From Pithys albifrons albifrons (lineage: Eukaryota > Chordata > Aves > Passeriformes > Thamnophilidae), in assembly GCF_047495875.1 (NCBI RefSeq), contig NC_092467.1:25625066-25689065 (forward strand): DNA of 64,000 bases, written 5' to 3'. Position numbers and translations under genes: made by a program. How positions within the stretch are numbered: position 1 is the first letter of the stretch; each line of letters opens with the position of its first letter. Below are positions 1 to 12,549 of the stretch, one piece after another. The notes beneath the pieces were generated by a model. That model saw nothing but the letters and a program-made list of their open reading frames with translations. It was not told the origin of the DNA and made no database searches.

Positions 1-3000
1 GCAAGAGCATTAGGTTGTATGCAAGGATTAAATTTTACTTAACCTATTCAAGTCTTGTATATTAAATTGGGCTCTTCTCAGTTCTTCTAGAAATGAATGT
101 CATAAAAATACTTTTTTGTTGTTGTTTTTAAAGTAGTGTTAGTCTTAGGGTTGCACCAAAGACCTGGAAAGCCTAAGGGAAAAAAATGGAGATCTTTCTA
201 ATCCTTCAGGACAGAGGACCCCATCACAAATTGTTGTTTTGTCCTAAATCTCTATGAATGGGTTCCGTGATGCTGTTCTGATTCAGGACACTGGTAAAAT
301 GCAAAAAATACCTTTTTTTTTTTTGACATGAGAACCAGCTACCCCAAAAAGAAACCTGACACACAAAGTGAAAAATACTCTGGCTGGAAGTTTCCAGTCA
401 TGTTGTAGTCAAAGCCTGGGCTGATGGATGAGGTAAGATGCTGCTGGGCAGAAACAAAAGTGATCTGTGCTGTAGTGCAGTGGTGGCCACAGAAGCTCTG
501 CTTATAGTCCACTGGCTGAATTCAGGGGCAGGCTTTCTTTGCTTCATTCTTGGTGTTTTCAAACTGGGTAAAGGATTCCTCCTACCTGCAGTGGGTCTGT
601 AAGGAAAACCACAGCAACTGAAGGATTGCTGGGGAAGGGAGATTTAAGTAGTGCCAGTAAATTACACATTTTCCTCTGCCTGAAACCCCACCTCCTGTTT
701 TCCAGCAGGGTATTCAAGGAGGAGGCAGGAAAGGCAGAAACATTTGTTCTGAGATGCCATAGCCTCCTTCAGATCCTCTAAAAGCCAGAATTTTCCTTAT
801 GTGTTTTTATTCCTGCTGCCATTTAACCTTGTCTTTTCCTTCTTTAGCCACATGCCCCATGGAAACACACACGCTTCCAAGTGCGTCTTGTTGCCTTATA
901 GCCATGTTTTCATGCCACCCTCATCACCACAAAATTTTACACTTCTGGTTGTAGAGATGTCCTGTGTCTGATGTTGTTCATACTCTTCATCTTCTTACGG
1001 GGATAAGTTATCTGAGAGCAGTGGACTGCTTGCTTTGGTAGGGTTTTATCATAAAAATGACGTATGGGGTTTGTGTGTGCAGGAGGGTGTAGGAGGGTGT
1101 ATATATAAGTCCTGATCTATGTTTGTTTTAGAAGAGGGCCCCCAGTTCAAAACAACCCAAAACTGCTGACCTCCACGATATGGTGTGTAATCGATGGATT
1201 TCCTCAGGGTTGGGAAGGGATGAGGAGTAGCTTGTCCTATGAACCTTTTTCCTTGGCAACAGGGCTGAACTCATGTTGCTGGATTTTGTATTAGTGCTTC
1301 TATTTGTCTAAAAGTGAAGCCCACAAATCTCAGATGAGTTCTGGTACTCAGTATAGCACTTGAACAAGCTCTGGAACTGAGCAAGCTGTTGTACAAACCC
1401 ATCCCATGCAGAGATAACAATGCCAAAACAAGCTGGAAAAATGATAGTGACATCTACCTTTTTATTAGTTTATTGTATTTTGACTTCAGAGATTTTCTTC
1501 TGAGCAAAAATCTTATTTTTACTGAAATCTTCCTTTTCATTAGAATAGAATAAAATAGCAATGTGTAAAACTAGCAAACATTTTAAAATGAAAAATGTGT
1601 TTTGAAAAAAAAAGAGAACATATACTGGAAAATAGTAACAGGGGAAGGAGAAAATGATGGCATAAGGGAATTCAGTAGTTTATTGCAGAACTGTGCTAAC
1701 ATAGTAAGAATTCAATTTCTGACAACCAGAACATTTATACTACAAGAGACACTCTTGGTGTGATTATTCATCCTGCTCCTTACAATTTCTGGGACTAAGG
1801 GAGCCTTCAGAGGGTAAAGGTTTTCTCTGTGGAGTAAATCACAGACAAGGTAGGGTATTACATTTATACAGGAGAAGCAGAAGCTCAGAGACATTAAAGG
1901 TGAGACATCTGAAAGTGCTCAGACAATGCCCCCTTTGAAATATTTTTTGACACCATCAGGGTTAGGACAAGGAACACAGCCTTTGAAGATACCACTTAAA
2001 AAGCTTTCCAAAATCTGCCAGTAATTTGAACCTCTTCAGCCCCTGTCTCAGAGCACAGAATCCACCCATTCCCTCTCTGGCAGTGTCAGCAAGGCAGAAG
2101 TTACTTTCTCTCTCCCATTCACATGGCCATGGCCCACGGGATTACAGTCTGCGTGCAGCTGCTGTGCTGTAACAAGCCCAGTAAGTTGTTTCTCAGCAAG
2201 GTTTAGGATCCTCGGCATGGGCCACGAGGTGTGTTATACCTCTGACAGTGTCAGGCAGCAGAAGAGTCCAGAGTGGTGGCAGGAGGATCGTGGGGCTGGG
2301 CCCTGCTGACGCATCTGGCAGCAGTTCAGAACCAACATCTTTGACTTTTGTGAAATTACCCCTTGGTTCCAGGGATATCTGAAAGCTGGAATAGCATGGG
2401 AAGCCTCCTTCCCCCAGCTGCTACCCTCCGCCAGCCCATCTGAGGAGGCTGTTGCATTCTTTGGTTGCTAAAGTGGTGTGTATATGTGTTTGTGCATATA
2501 TTCCTGTGCTAACAGATCCGTCGGGAAAGGAACCTCCTGTTAAGTTAAAATGCAACCAAGAGAGGTTTCCCTGCAAGATCACATATGTTTTCCTTAAGAT
2601 AAGGCTTTAGAGGGATAATATCAGTCCCCACAAAAAGATTTTTCAGCTCCCATGACACGTGAAGCAAACAAATGTCTTGTGGCCCAGCATTGATAGATGC
2701 AACATTAAAAGCAATTTGATATCCTTTCCAAGGCTAAAAGAAAAGAGCCTTCTCACATGCTGTATCAGGGGACTCATGATGAAGGAGTTTTCTTCTTCCA
2801 GCCCTGGGATTCGTTCTGCTGTCTTCCATTAATGTAAGTTTGCTGATGTGAAGGGAGTTGCACCACTGAGAACATGAAGAGAATGAAGCTTTCTGTTGTG
2901 ACAAGACCTAGAGAAATGGGAGATGAAAAATGTTCCCTGAAAGAATTGAAAATCTCCTTTAGACACCAAGAAATCACTTCCATGTCAACCTTCTGCTCCT

Positions 3001-3540
3001 TTCCCCCTCATTGAATGATATTAGTTCTCCACATCCATTTATCTCATGTCTTCATCCTAGCCTCTCAGAGACTCCATGCTTCCAAACTTGGTTTGTTGCT
3101 CCTCTGTGGGAGGAGTGCCTTAGGCATAGATTCTTCTCCAGCCTCAGCTTGTATCACTGCTGCATTTGTAGATGTGGTCTCATGATAATTCATCTATTTC
3201 TATGTATATATGATGTGTCTGAAAATGGCCTTTAACTCCTAAAGCATTACTTGTGCACTCTGCTCCCTAGATCGCTCTTGTTTCTATCACCATGAAGAAC
3301 TTCTGTTCTGCTTCCCTGAGCTTTCCAATCCCTGCATTACTCTGTGGCCCTTTTTTATTGGTTATCCAGACTCAAAGGATCATGAAGCATGAGGCCTGAG
3401 CAGCTCCAGGTGCGGTGCCCACTTGGAGTTCCCTTGGCATTACCCTGCCCATATTCATCTCTTGCTCTCTTTACGCCACTGACTCTGAGTCTCCTCTACC
3501 CGTGTGTTGCAAGAATCTTTTTTCCCTACAGCCTCCTTCC
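1..3540. other. Single-copy intergenic or intronic DNA, no gene seen
   Basis: I see no recognisable exon, RNA gene or complete transposon here. Open frames are under 75 codons and read as chance. Small features are a run of 12 T at 313-324, and a perfect 10-bp tandem duplication at 1081-1100 followed directly by an alternating TA stretch. Base composition and the absence of repeats match ordinary avian single-copy DNA. Distal or poorly conserved exons of a long gene or lncRNA cannot be excluded by eye. Confidence 0.6.
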
Positions 3541-4140
3541 AGTTTTCTGCTTTCCTTCCCACTCAGAGATCTCTCGCCCACATCGTGCTTAATACTTGGG
3601 GGAGAAAACAGTTCCTTATCATGTAAATCTGCAAAACCTCTTCGGGTTCAAGACAATTTACATCACAGAGGCCGCGCACCTTAAAGCAATCCCGATCCCT
3701 CCGGGGGAGCTCACGGAGGAAGTTACTCGTTTTGTGGCTCAGTCAGTTTGCCCAATGACTTCACATTTCAATCCACAGTTTGCTAACCTTTCCTTTGGAA
3801 ACGCTGATGAAAATCTCGTGGAGTTCAGTTTAGGGTTTCTGGATTGTGGTTCCTGCAGGTGACTTTTACTTTTCAGGCGGTTTGGCTACTCCTTTTCCCC
3901 GGGGACCGCTTTCCTGCCTCCCCACCACCCAGTTGTGCAACACAGGCTGCAGTTATTTACAGTCTGCCTTTGCACTGACTCACTCAGAGCTGGATTCAGA
4001 GCCGAGGTGCAGGACACTCCTCCTTGTTTGCCAGCGAAGACAATCCTTTCCTACAGTTGCAATGCCGCCGAGGGAGAGCTGATAAAATCACTGCATTGTT
4101 CTTCCCTCGGATCCCTAAGGACAGTGCTTTGGGGAGGAGC
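3541..4140. other. CpG-enriched patch, possible regulatory element
   Basis: I count about 18 CpG dinucleotides in 600 bp, while neighbouring 60-bp lines mostly carry none or one. The densest part is 3661-3720 (five CpG) with a second cluster at 4050-4115. A perfect AP-1-type heptamer (TGACTCA) lies at 3976-3982. Several overlapping open frames of 76-89 codons cross the patch in different frames; none resembles a known protein and none is bounded by convincing splice sites. It could be a weak CpG island, an enhancer, or the remnant of an old insertion. The CpG enrichment is seen; the regulatory role is inference. Confidence 0.3.
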
Positions 4141-4778
4141 TTCTGAAGTTATCTTTTGCTCTTGAGCAAAGCAACTAAAATAAAAGAGCCTGGAAGCTTC
4201 TGCCTAAAACTCAAATTCAAGCTTCATTCCAGTCCTGCTTTACCTTGGAGGCAATGCAACATTTACTTTTGGTTTCTTGCAGTTCATAATGCTGGGGGGA
4301 TAAGGAGAGAGGGGACAGTTAGTTAAATGTACACTTGAGCCCTCTTTATTCCCTTTTTTTTTTTTCCTAGCTTAGTGCAGGAGCTTTCTGGAACTGGATT
4401 TGTCCCATTTTCTTCTCAGTATAGACTGGACCTCTAAAATTTTCTCAGAGCAGCTATACCTGTTGATTCAAACATATTAACTGAAAATTTCACTAGTTCT
4501 TAGTGGATATTAATTTATATTTCTTCTTACAAATACAGGTAATTTCCCTTCAGATGATTTTTTAAAAAAATCATGCTAATACTGCTTTCAGTAATTAAAT
4601 ATAGATTGTTTTTCATTTGACAAAACATGCAGTCAGAGTTCAGGATACGGGTCCTGTATCCTGCTCATGGTGTGCATATTAGATCTATCAGAGAGTCTAC
4701 CAGAAATTCAGCTACTATAATGATGTTAAATGTTTAAGAAGTGTAATATGATATTAGGTGATTGTTTCAGTAGCCAGT
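4141..4778. other. Single-copy DNA with a pyrimidine tract
   Basis: This AT-rich stretch contains a run of 12 T at 4354-4365 followed by CCTAG. That combination looks like a strong 3' splice site on the plus strand, but no open frame with family resemblance follows it. Nothing else is recognised. Confidence 0.5.
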
Positions 4779-5010
4779 TCATAGCAAAGGTGTGGAACAC
4801 CTTGCTGAGGGAAGCTGTGTTTGCTGAACCCCTACAGAGGTTCAAAGGATGACTGGACAAGTCCATGGGGAAAAAATCTATTAAGGGCTATTAAATACAA
4901 AGTAATCAAGCCTGGCTTAGGGAACCCTTGGTGGCTGGTGTGTTTCAGAAGTGTTGCTGCATATGTTCTCTGTTCTTATTCTTTTCCTGTAGATGCCCAT
5001 TTTTTCCCAT
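4779..5010 (+). mobile_element. CR1-type LINE, old 3' untranslated fragment
   Basis: The order of blocks matches the 3' untranslated region of ancient amniote CR1 elements as I know it. A GTGGAA segment comes first, then a GAGGTTCAAAGGATGACTGG-like segment, then ACAAGTCCATGG, then a CTATTAAGGGCTATTA segment, and finally a diverged TGTTCT..TTCTTTTCC tail. It is heavily mutated, carries no reverse-transcriptase coding sequence and lacks a recognisable 3' terminal repeat, so it is a 5'-truncated, decayed copy. Orientation is plus. The subfamily cannot be given without an alignment. It is one of the signs that the genome is sauropsid. Confidence 0.6.
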
Positions 5011-8000
5011 TTAGAAGTGTGCCTATAAAACCTGAGAGCAAAACTTTGCAAAGGTTTAAAGAAGGAGAAACTGAGGAGAAATCAAACAATTACAGGGATA
5101 ATAAATTAAAGAATGGGGCAAAATATTAATTTTTTAAAAACCCTAAGAACAGGAGTGCAGGAGGAGTGCTGAAGTTGACATTCCTTATGCAGCACCAGCC
5201 ACTGCCTGATGTTGTCCAAGGTGCCACAGCAGCAATCTAAGTCTGGAGACGGGTGGGACTTGGTGGAAAACACTGGTCTGACAAGGTGGACCTTCTCCCA
5301 TCCACCCTCTTGAGATCCTTTTCATGAATATTTAATGAGATTCCAAACTTCAAACCTGTTTTACTGGAGAGAAAATGTGTCTGCAGGACATTGTGATTGA
5401 ATAACCTATTTCAACCTCATGACTCAAACATAGGGTTTTGCCTTGGTTTGTTTTTTTCCCTTCTGTTTTTCCTAGAAGATGAGCTTTCATCTGTTGCCAG
5501 TTCAAATGTGATTTAACTTTATTTTTTTTAAGACTGACCTCATCCATACTTGTCCTGCACTAGTTGCTAATTTAAAGCCCCCTTATTCTGAACATATTTC
5601 ATATATGGTATGCATTACAGACAGCTCTTAGTCTAGAGCAGGAACACTATTAATGTCAGGAAAACCCTTTAGGCTTCCGTGGAGCCGTTTTCAGGAGATG
5701 TTTGCCTAAAACTTATTATCTTCTTATTGTCGTTTTTGTCCATCTGCCTGTCTCCTGGGTTTTCAAACAGCCCTGGATGTAGGTCTTCATGTGGCCCTTT
5801 TGATGTGTGCTGGTGACCTGTGAGCCTCACCCCTTGCCAATGAAGAGGTCTCTGCACCTGCAGAGAGTTGTGCAGTAGGTGAGGCAAGTCAAAGCAAAGC
5901 ACTTGACCTTGCAATGCAGCTGTTTTATCCCAGCACTGGTTCAGTGGTGCAGTGTTTGGAGGCAGTGAGGAGATGACGTAGCTGGAGAGCCCCACAGCTC
6001 TACTGCAAGGCTCGGAGAGGGCAGTGGCATTGTTCCTTGCACTGAGAGTGTGGGAGTGCTGGGGAATGCATTCGGGCTAGGCTGGCTTGAAGGCAGGTGC
6101 TGTGGCTCTGTTGGACTGGGTGGGAAGCAAAGGGTGTGCTGGGGATGGGTAAATCAGAAAAGCAAGCCTACCTGCTTGCCCTTTCCACCCATGCTTAAGA
6201 GACTGTAGCTGAGCAAAAAGGTGAAAACTCCATATTGAGGCCAAACCAAAATGAGTGGACGCACGGAAAGCAGTGGATGAGGGACTATTCATGTCTTTTG
6301 AGGGATGTCATAGTGCAGTGGTTCCCAACATGGACTCTCTGTAGGAGGTTAAGTTGGGACAAGTCTCCCAAATCATAAATCTAAGTTTTCCATGGCTGTA
6401 AAGTGTCTCTGGGTGTGCAGACAACATGCTGCAGAGAGGGTGATGGCCACATCTGAGTGCTCTCTTCCTATCTGGGCACTTAAGTGCATGCCATAACAGA
6501 CTGTAGTGTCAGTTCACTACTGCTTTAAAATTAGGCTTCTTGTGCCCTTTCTCATTGTCCTCAGCTAACCCTGTAAGCAAAAAAGGTAGAGCTATTGGAG
6601 GGGACAGGTAGGGACAGCCTAAATGGAAAAGAATTTGAGGGAGCCAGATGAGCAATAGAGAGCTTTGGAATTTCAGCCAAGTTCCAGAGAAATCCCTGGC
6701 AGAAGGTTTGGTACTGGCTCTCTTGGAAAGGTCTGATTACCCTGAAGTTGAAAATCTGAAAAAGTCATCCAGAATATCTTGATGCAGAGCAAGGTGACAA
6801 AATGAAGGATGCATCACTCTGTGATTACCTCATCAAAGTGCTTTTAAATTGCTGTGGCCTTAGTTGCACTTCCAGAGCCAAAGGAGAGATTAGGACCTCT
6901 GCCTGCATGGAATTTGTGGTTCAGGGAGAGTCTCTGCCTTGTAGATCCACTGTATAGAGACTGGACTTCTATATGAGGGCTGAGGAAAAGTCAGCCTGAT
7001 ACCAGGAAAGACTCTCCAACCAGCAGGAGCAAAACCAAACACTCTCCTGTGGGGAGCAGGATTATGCAACAGGGACTTCTGAGAAGATACTGAAATTGGA
7101 TCCCTGAGACTCTTGCTCATCAGCCTTAGAAAAAACACTTGTGTTGGAAGGCTCCGCATTTAATTGCTGGGGAAACTTGATCAGAGCAGAAAGGAGATTC
7201 CCAGCCTCTGGCTAAACTGTTGGCTTTTCTCAGTGGTTTCCATCAACCATGTGCTTCTCAGAAAGTTCCTTTCAGGTGCATCGTTCCTGAAAGATTAAAT
7301 GCCTCTGTGCAGATTACAGTGTTGGGGATTAATTGCCCCCTGAGGCAGAACAACTGATCTCTTAGGCCATGTGCACAGGATGTAAACCATGTATAAAGCA
7401 GGAAGCAGAGAGGGTTTGTTACACAAAACAATTGGGAAGCTTATTATTTAAGGATAATCTAATCTCTTAAGGAAGAGAAATAGGGAAGGAGTACAGAGCA
7501 AAGTCTGTCCTAGGCAATAAGAAATACTTGGTCTTAGAAAGACGTTCAAATTCCAGTTTCTGCAGGAATCTGGGCTTAGTCCAACTGCTCTAAAATTGAT
7601 GAAAAAGTTGTGAAAATTGCATCCTTCGTGTAGGAAGAAGTGAAGAGCCGTTTGAAAGATGGGAGATGAGTAGGAGTAAAAGTTGGTGAAAATCAGAGAG
7701 AAGCCCAAACTCAGAAAGTCACAGAAGCAAGCAGTTTTCAAACCTGGGGAGGCTGGGAGGGTCTGGAACTGCAGATACTAGTTTGGACAGTTACCAAGAG
7801 AGAGGAACTGCCTCAGTATTTTGATCATAATCTTGCTTCCGAGTCTGGTGTTCCCATCCTCCCTTTCCCAAATTTATTTAGGGTTACTGGGAGGGACTTC
7901 CTGGATCCCATTTGCTAACATCCATGTTTGTGCAACAGTAAGTTCTTACACAGCTTTGTGTGTAATATTTCAGCCTTGGTAGCTGCTTCAGGTGCCCTGT

Positions 8001-8633
8001 ACCACAGGGTGGATCAGGCTGTTACTGGTGTGGGATTGCCTGAGCCCAGTTTATCCTGTCAGATGTGGAAATGAGCCCTGAAAAGGCTGTGCCTGTAGGA
8101 CAGAGATCTGTGGGCTGCTAGATGGAAGCAGATGTGTTAGATGATACCTAGAGTTCACTCACAGATTAAATAAACCACTGTGATAATACACCAGGACCGG
8201 TGGTTCTGGCAGACAGCACACTTCTCACATGACAGTGAGTCACATCGTGGGTTTGTTTTCTTCCCCTTCATTTACCTCACATTTATCGCTACTGGTGGGT
8301 AAATAGTGAAATGGGATTCTCAGAGTGAGATCTTTACAAAGGCCACTGAAACACTTCCTCTGGAGAGTGCTGATTTGAGACAACTGGGGCAGGAGGGGGA
8401 GGAAATGCTCTGTTTGAACTTTTTGGTGGAAAATGCAGATTCGGTGACACCAAACTGTAAATTAATTTAATTTTCTATTGTAGAAGGGCAAAAAAGAAAA
8501 GTCAAAACAGTTCTTTTTATTTCCAAATTAAATGCTTGGGTTTTCCCAAGGGAAGAAACTTTTCATATCACAGATTTTTTTTTTAATTTCTTGTTTGAAT
8601 TCTTGAAATAGAAAAGAAAACATTTCAGCTGAT
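5011..8633. other. Single-copy DNA, no gene seen
   Basis: No gene, RNA or clear transposon is recognised. The longest open frame (minus strand, 5669-5995, 108 codons) has no family resemblance and no supporting signals. A run of 10 T lies at 8575-8584. The stretch looks like ordinary intergenic or intronic sequence. Confidence 0.55.
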
Positions 8634-8649
8634 CCCCCCCCTCCCCCCC
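8634..8649. repeat. Homopyrimidine C8-T-C7 tract
   Basis: Fifteen of sixteen bases are C on the plus strand, so the minus strand carries two G runs separated by one A. Such a tract can form a G-rich secondary structure and is prone to length error. No function is inferred. Confidence 0.85.
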
Positions 8650-11600
8650 ATTTAATCAGATACTTGAGAAAGAAATTTCAGATCAAGCAAACATTTTATT
8701 TCAATATTTAATTTGGACGTGGCAGGAAATTGGAATACCTATCACTCCAACAGTTCAGATTAGACTGCAATTTTCTTTTCATCCCAGGACTCCCCAGCCT
8801 TCTGCAGAATTCCTGGGGAGGACCGTGCACGCGGACAGCGCACTGAAAAATGGGTGTCTGATGCCCTCTATAGGTCCATACAAACCACTGGGCCTGAGTC
8901 TGACCTCCGAATCCAGCTTTTATGCGTGAAAACCAGAAATTCTGAAATAAATAGATTGCCCCTCTGACCAAGACAACATCGATGAATAACTTACAATTTC
9001 CTCCTGAAACAAAATTTGAAACTGAGGTTTGAAACTGTGTGTTTTGCCCCAGAATGAAGAATGACTTTTCTGAAGACAAGAGCTAAAAAAAATAAATAAA
9101 TTATTCTCTTAATCAGGTTTAATCTGTCATGAATGAAATGAGACAGATCTCTCAGGGAGAAGAGGCAGCAGGGCCTTGCTCAGGATGCTTCTCTGAAACC
9201 TGTAGAGAAAGTGCAAAGCAAAGTCTCTCTATCTGCATGTCTAAGCTGGTTTAATTCACTCAGTTTGGGTACAATTAATGACAAAGCTGACTTTTTGAGC
9301 AGGGTTTGCCCAAGGCAGCCTTTCCTATTTAGCATCTGGAGTCAATGTGTCTGTGCTGGCTGCAGTACTGTGAGCCCCCAAGGGATGCTTCACCCTGCCA
9401 GTGTAGGAACAGCTCTCGTTTTCAGTGGAATACTGGAAGTGGGGGGAGCTGAGAGGGGTTCTGCCGATGGGGTTCCTAGGGGTGTTTTTGCAAACCAATT
9501 TGCAAAGGTGCCAGAAATAACACGGAGTACTGGCTGGGATGAGAGCAATTTTTGGTACTGAGACTTCCTGTGCAGTGCTGATAAAATAAACTCTACTTAC
9601 CTTTCCCTGCTTCTAAACACTGATGTGGCTTGTTACAAAGTTCATCTCTCCCAGCCCTTCGTTCTCATTTATTTCCTCCAGTGAATATGAAGTTGGCATG
9701 GGAAACCAGACTGACAGACTGGGAAACTGAAGGTCTCTATGCTCAGACCTGGCAAAGCCCAAATTATGAGCAAGTGTAAAGTCTTCCCTTTTCAGCTTTT
9801 GAGTTGTGGATCCAAGACCTGTGCAACAAACTGGTTCCCAGCCTCTCTCAGGGGTTGTGGGACAACCAGACTCTTACAATAGGTGGGTTGTGGAAAGATA
9901 ATGAATAGGAGGCCAAGGGCTGAGTGTGGACCTGACCTTGGGTAGGAAAAACGACAAGACACAATGGTGGTGGGAATGGTGTCCCCTGCAGGCAAAGGGT
10001 TCCCACAGTTGCTGCTGTTTCCTGAGTTGCAACAAACCTGTCTGCTGCACCCTGCCTTTCACAGCAGAGTGACACAAATCCCCAAACTCTTGATGGCATC
10101 TAGGCTCTGTCAGCATGTGGCAATCCCGTTGAATTTCTGTGACTGCAGCCCATCTTCATGTTGCCAGGAGCAACTTCCCATCATCCTGTGCTTTGCCAGT
10201 ACCAGTCCTGAATGGAAGAGATTGTATATTCACCTAGAATTGAATTTTTTAAATTTGACAGAAAGCAAGAGAAATGCATATAGAGTCAAACTTACAGGGC
10301 CTGATTGATTTGAAAAGAGAGGAAAGGAAAAAAAGTCTTAGGTGCGGTTTACCTTGTAAAGCATGTGTTTCTCTGCTGGTAAGGTATGTATATGAGTTTC
10401 CTTCCAATTCAAAGCAAGCTCTGTTCATCTCTTAAGCTCCTGTGTTGCCAGGATGGGCTCTTCAGGGGGGACCAATCCATTCTGTGAGTGGGAGCAAGGA
10501 AGAGAGAAGTTGCAACATGCAGCTGACCAGAGACATTTCCCTGCCGCAGGTTACTCGGTCAGATGGTGTGGCTGAGTGCCGTGTTTCCTCAGCAAAGCAG
10601 ACACCTCAGTGACCAAAATGGTTTGCAAATGATTTAATCAGATCCCTTATGTGTCACTGACTGATGGATCCCACCTTCCGCTGACCTGAATCATATGAGA
10701 ATTCACCACTTCCCGTGGTGGTTTGTCCTAAAATTAATCATCCTCTCCCTTCAAAATGTGTCTTTTATTTCTCAGTTTCTGCCTCTGCCTTTCAGGCACA
10801 GACTGTAACTATGGCTTTCTCTGCTGCCTGAAAGGGTCTATTCACCTGATGTGTTTTCACTTGGTGAAGATATTTTTATTTCTTATAATCAACTCATCTC
10901 AATACATTTTGATAAACAATCAAGCTGTAAATTAGTTGTTAGGATGGATTTTGTCTGCCCCTTTACTTCTGGTATTGTGTTTTACCCTAAAAAAACAACT
11001 TATCTAAACTGTGACATGTATTTTAATTATGCATACAGGAACACAGAGAGCCCACCTGCCCACATGGCTCTCTGTTCCTCTGTTGACCTAGTGAAGTAAA
11101 AGTGATATATTCAGTTCTGTTCCATTTTGTCCGTGCATCCTCTCTAGACTCTTCTGCAGATTGAAAATAACTAAGCTTTGCTTAAAACTTGCCTTTATGA
11201 GATTTGTTATAATAGTATGTGAAACAAACAAAACAGTTTGCATGTGGAATGTTGCATTGTGTACTTGCCCAGAGCTTGCACATCACGTTTGCCAGCCATC
11301 TCTCCAACTGATTTCAGGTTTGCATATCAAACTCTCTTTTCCATAAAACATTATTGATTAGCATTAGTTGTATTTTCAGCTTTTCATTCTTTCTTTGCCT
11401 TTCAGCTGAATCATCTATCAAATTTTTCATTCTTGCTGCCCATAATGGTTTCAAGCTCCCTGGATGAAAATTGGGAGGGTAAAATGGTTTTTATCTGAAA
11501 CTCTCCCTGTGTTTGCCATGTGACAATCCTCTTGAATTTCCCAGCTTTTTAGGACATGCTAATCATCTACTGACATTTGACTAAGTCTTTGGGAGTTTGC

Positions 11601-12462
11601 ATGTGCACATAGACCAAACAGTCTGAGTTGCATCCTCCTCCATATATGCTGTACTGCTTCTGAAGTGTTCCAAATCCAGACCTAAACCACTTGCTGAATA
11701 TTTTTAATTTTCTCAATTGTCTCTTATCAGCAATTTTCCACTCTCCAGTCAGGTAACAGACAATTGCTAGATTTTTTGTTATCACATTCTTGCTTAAGCA
11801 CAAGTCATTGGCTTCCAATCTGCCTGCAGTAATTTTCCTGATATCTTTTGCCTCCTTTATCAGTTACCTGCAGTTCACAGCTTCTAACTGATATTTAATG
11901 CTGCTATTCTTTCTTTTAAAAATGGCCACATGTAGCTATTTCTATTACTGCTGGGTTTTTGTCTGAATTTGGCTTTTAGCCAAAACTGTTCTTGTTCCTT
12001 GATTGGGAAATTAGTGGTTTATTAAAATATAAATAAATAGAGAGGAGGAGGTGGTTAATGATGCAAAAGTTGGCTGAAATAGCGATCCCCTTAAAAAATA
12101 AATCCTATGCCAAGAAAAATACGTGAAGTCAGGTCAGAAAGACCCAGTTTCAATAGCTGTGTCAGGAGAATGTGAACATAGGGAGATAAGAAGTTACTAT
12201 GCATCTGAGGTTGTTTAAGGAATAACTTAATAAACATAAGCTTTTGACGGGAGGCAGTGAAAGAGCAGAGGAAAGCAGCACAGTCCATCTTCAGGTTCAA
12301 CAAAAACATTATATATGTTGCAATTGTAATGATTGATCTGTTCTTGGGCCTGCCATACCTGAAGCAGAACTTCTTGTCAGATTGGATTTGTAGTTTTATT
12401 TCAATAATGCAAATCGGGAGGATAGGTTTATAAAACATTAATCTTGCCTGGTAAACCTGGTA
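8650..12462. other. Single-copy DNA, no gene seen
   Basis: No recognisable gene. A 123-codon minus-strand open frame at 8708-9079 overlaps a small CpG cluster near 8826-8840. It has no resemblance to a known family and was not called. A short polypurine stretch occurs near 10315-10335. The rest appears to be ordinary AT-leaning DNA. Confidence 0.5.
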
Positions 12463-12549
12463 GTTTTGTTTGGTGTGTTTTGTTTGGTTTCCTTTGGGTT
12501 TTGTTTGTTTGTTTATTTTTGTTTGTTTTTTTGTTTGTTTTTTATTTTA
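12463..12549 (+). repeat. TTTG-rich low-complexity tract
   Basis: An imperfect run of TTTG, GTTT and poly-T motifs extends over about 87 bp on the plus strand (CAAA-rich on the minus strand). It is interrupted by GGT and CCTTT segments. It may be a decayed simple repeat or the poly-A tail region of a minus-strand retroposon, but no retroposon body is recognisable beside it. An open frame running through it is an artefact of composition. Confidence 0.75.

Noticed and set aside
3596..3862. 88-codon frame in the CpG-enriched patch
   Set aside because: Not recognised as any protein, and neighbouring frames overlap it. The patch is reported as possible regulatory sequence instead.
8708..9079. 123-codon minus-strand open frame near a small CpG cluster
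   Set aside because: No family resemblance, and no promoter or splice context that I can defend.
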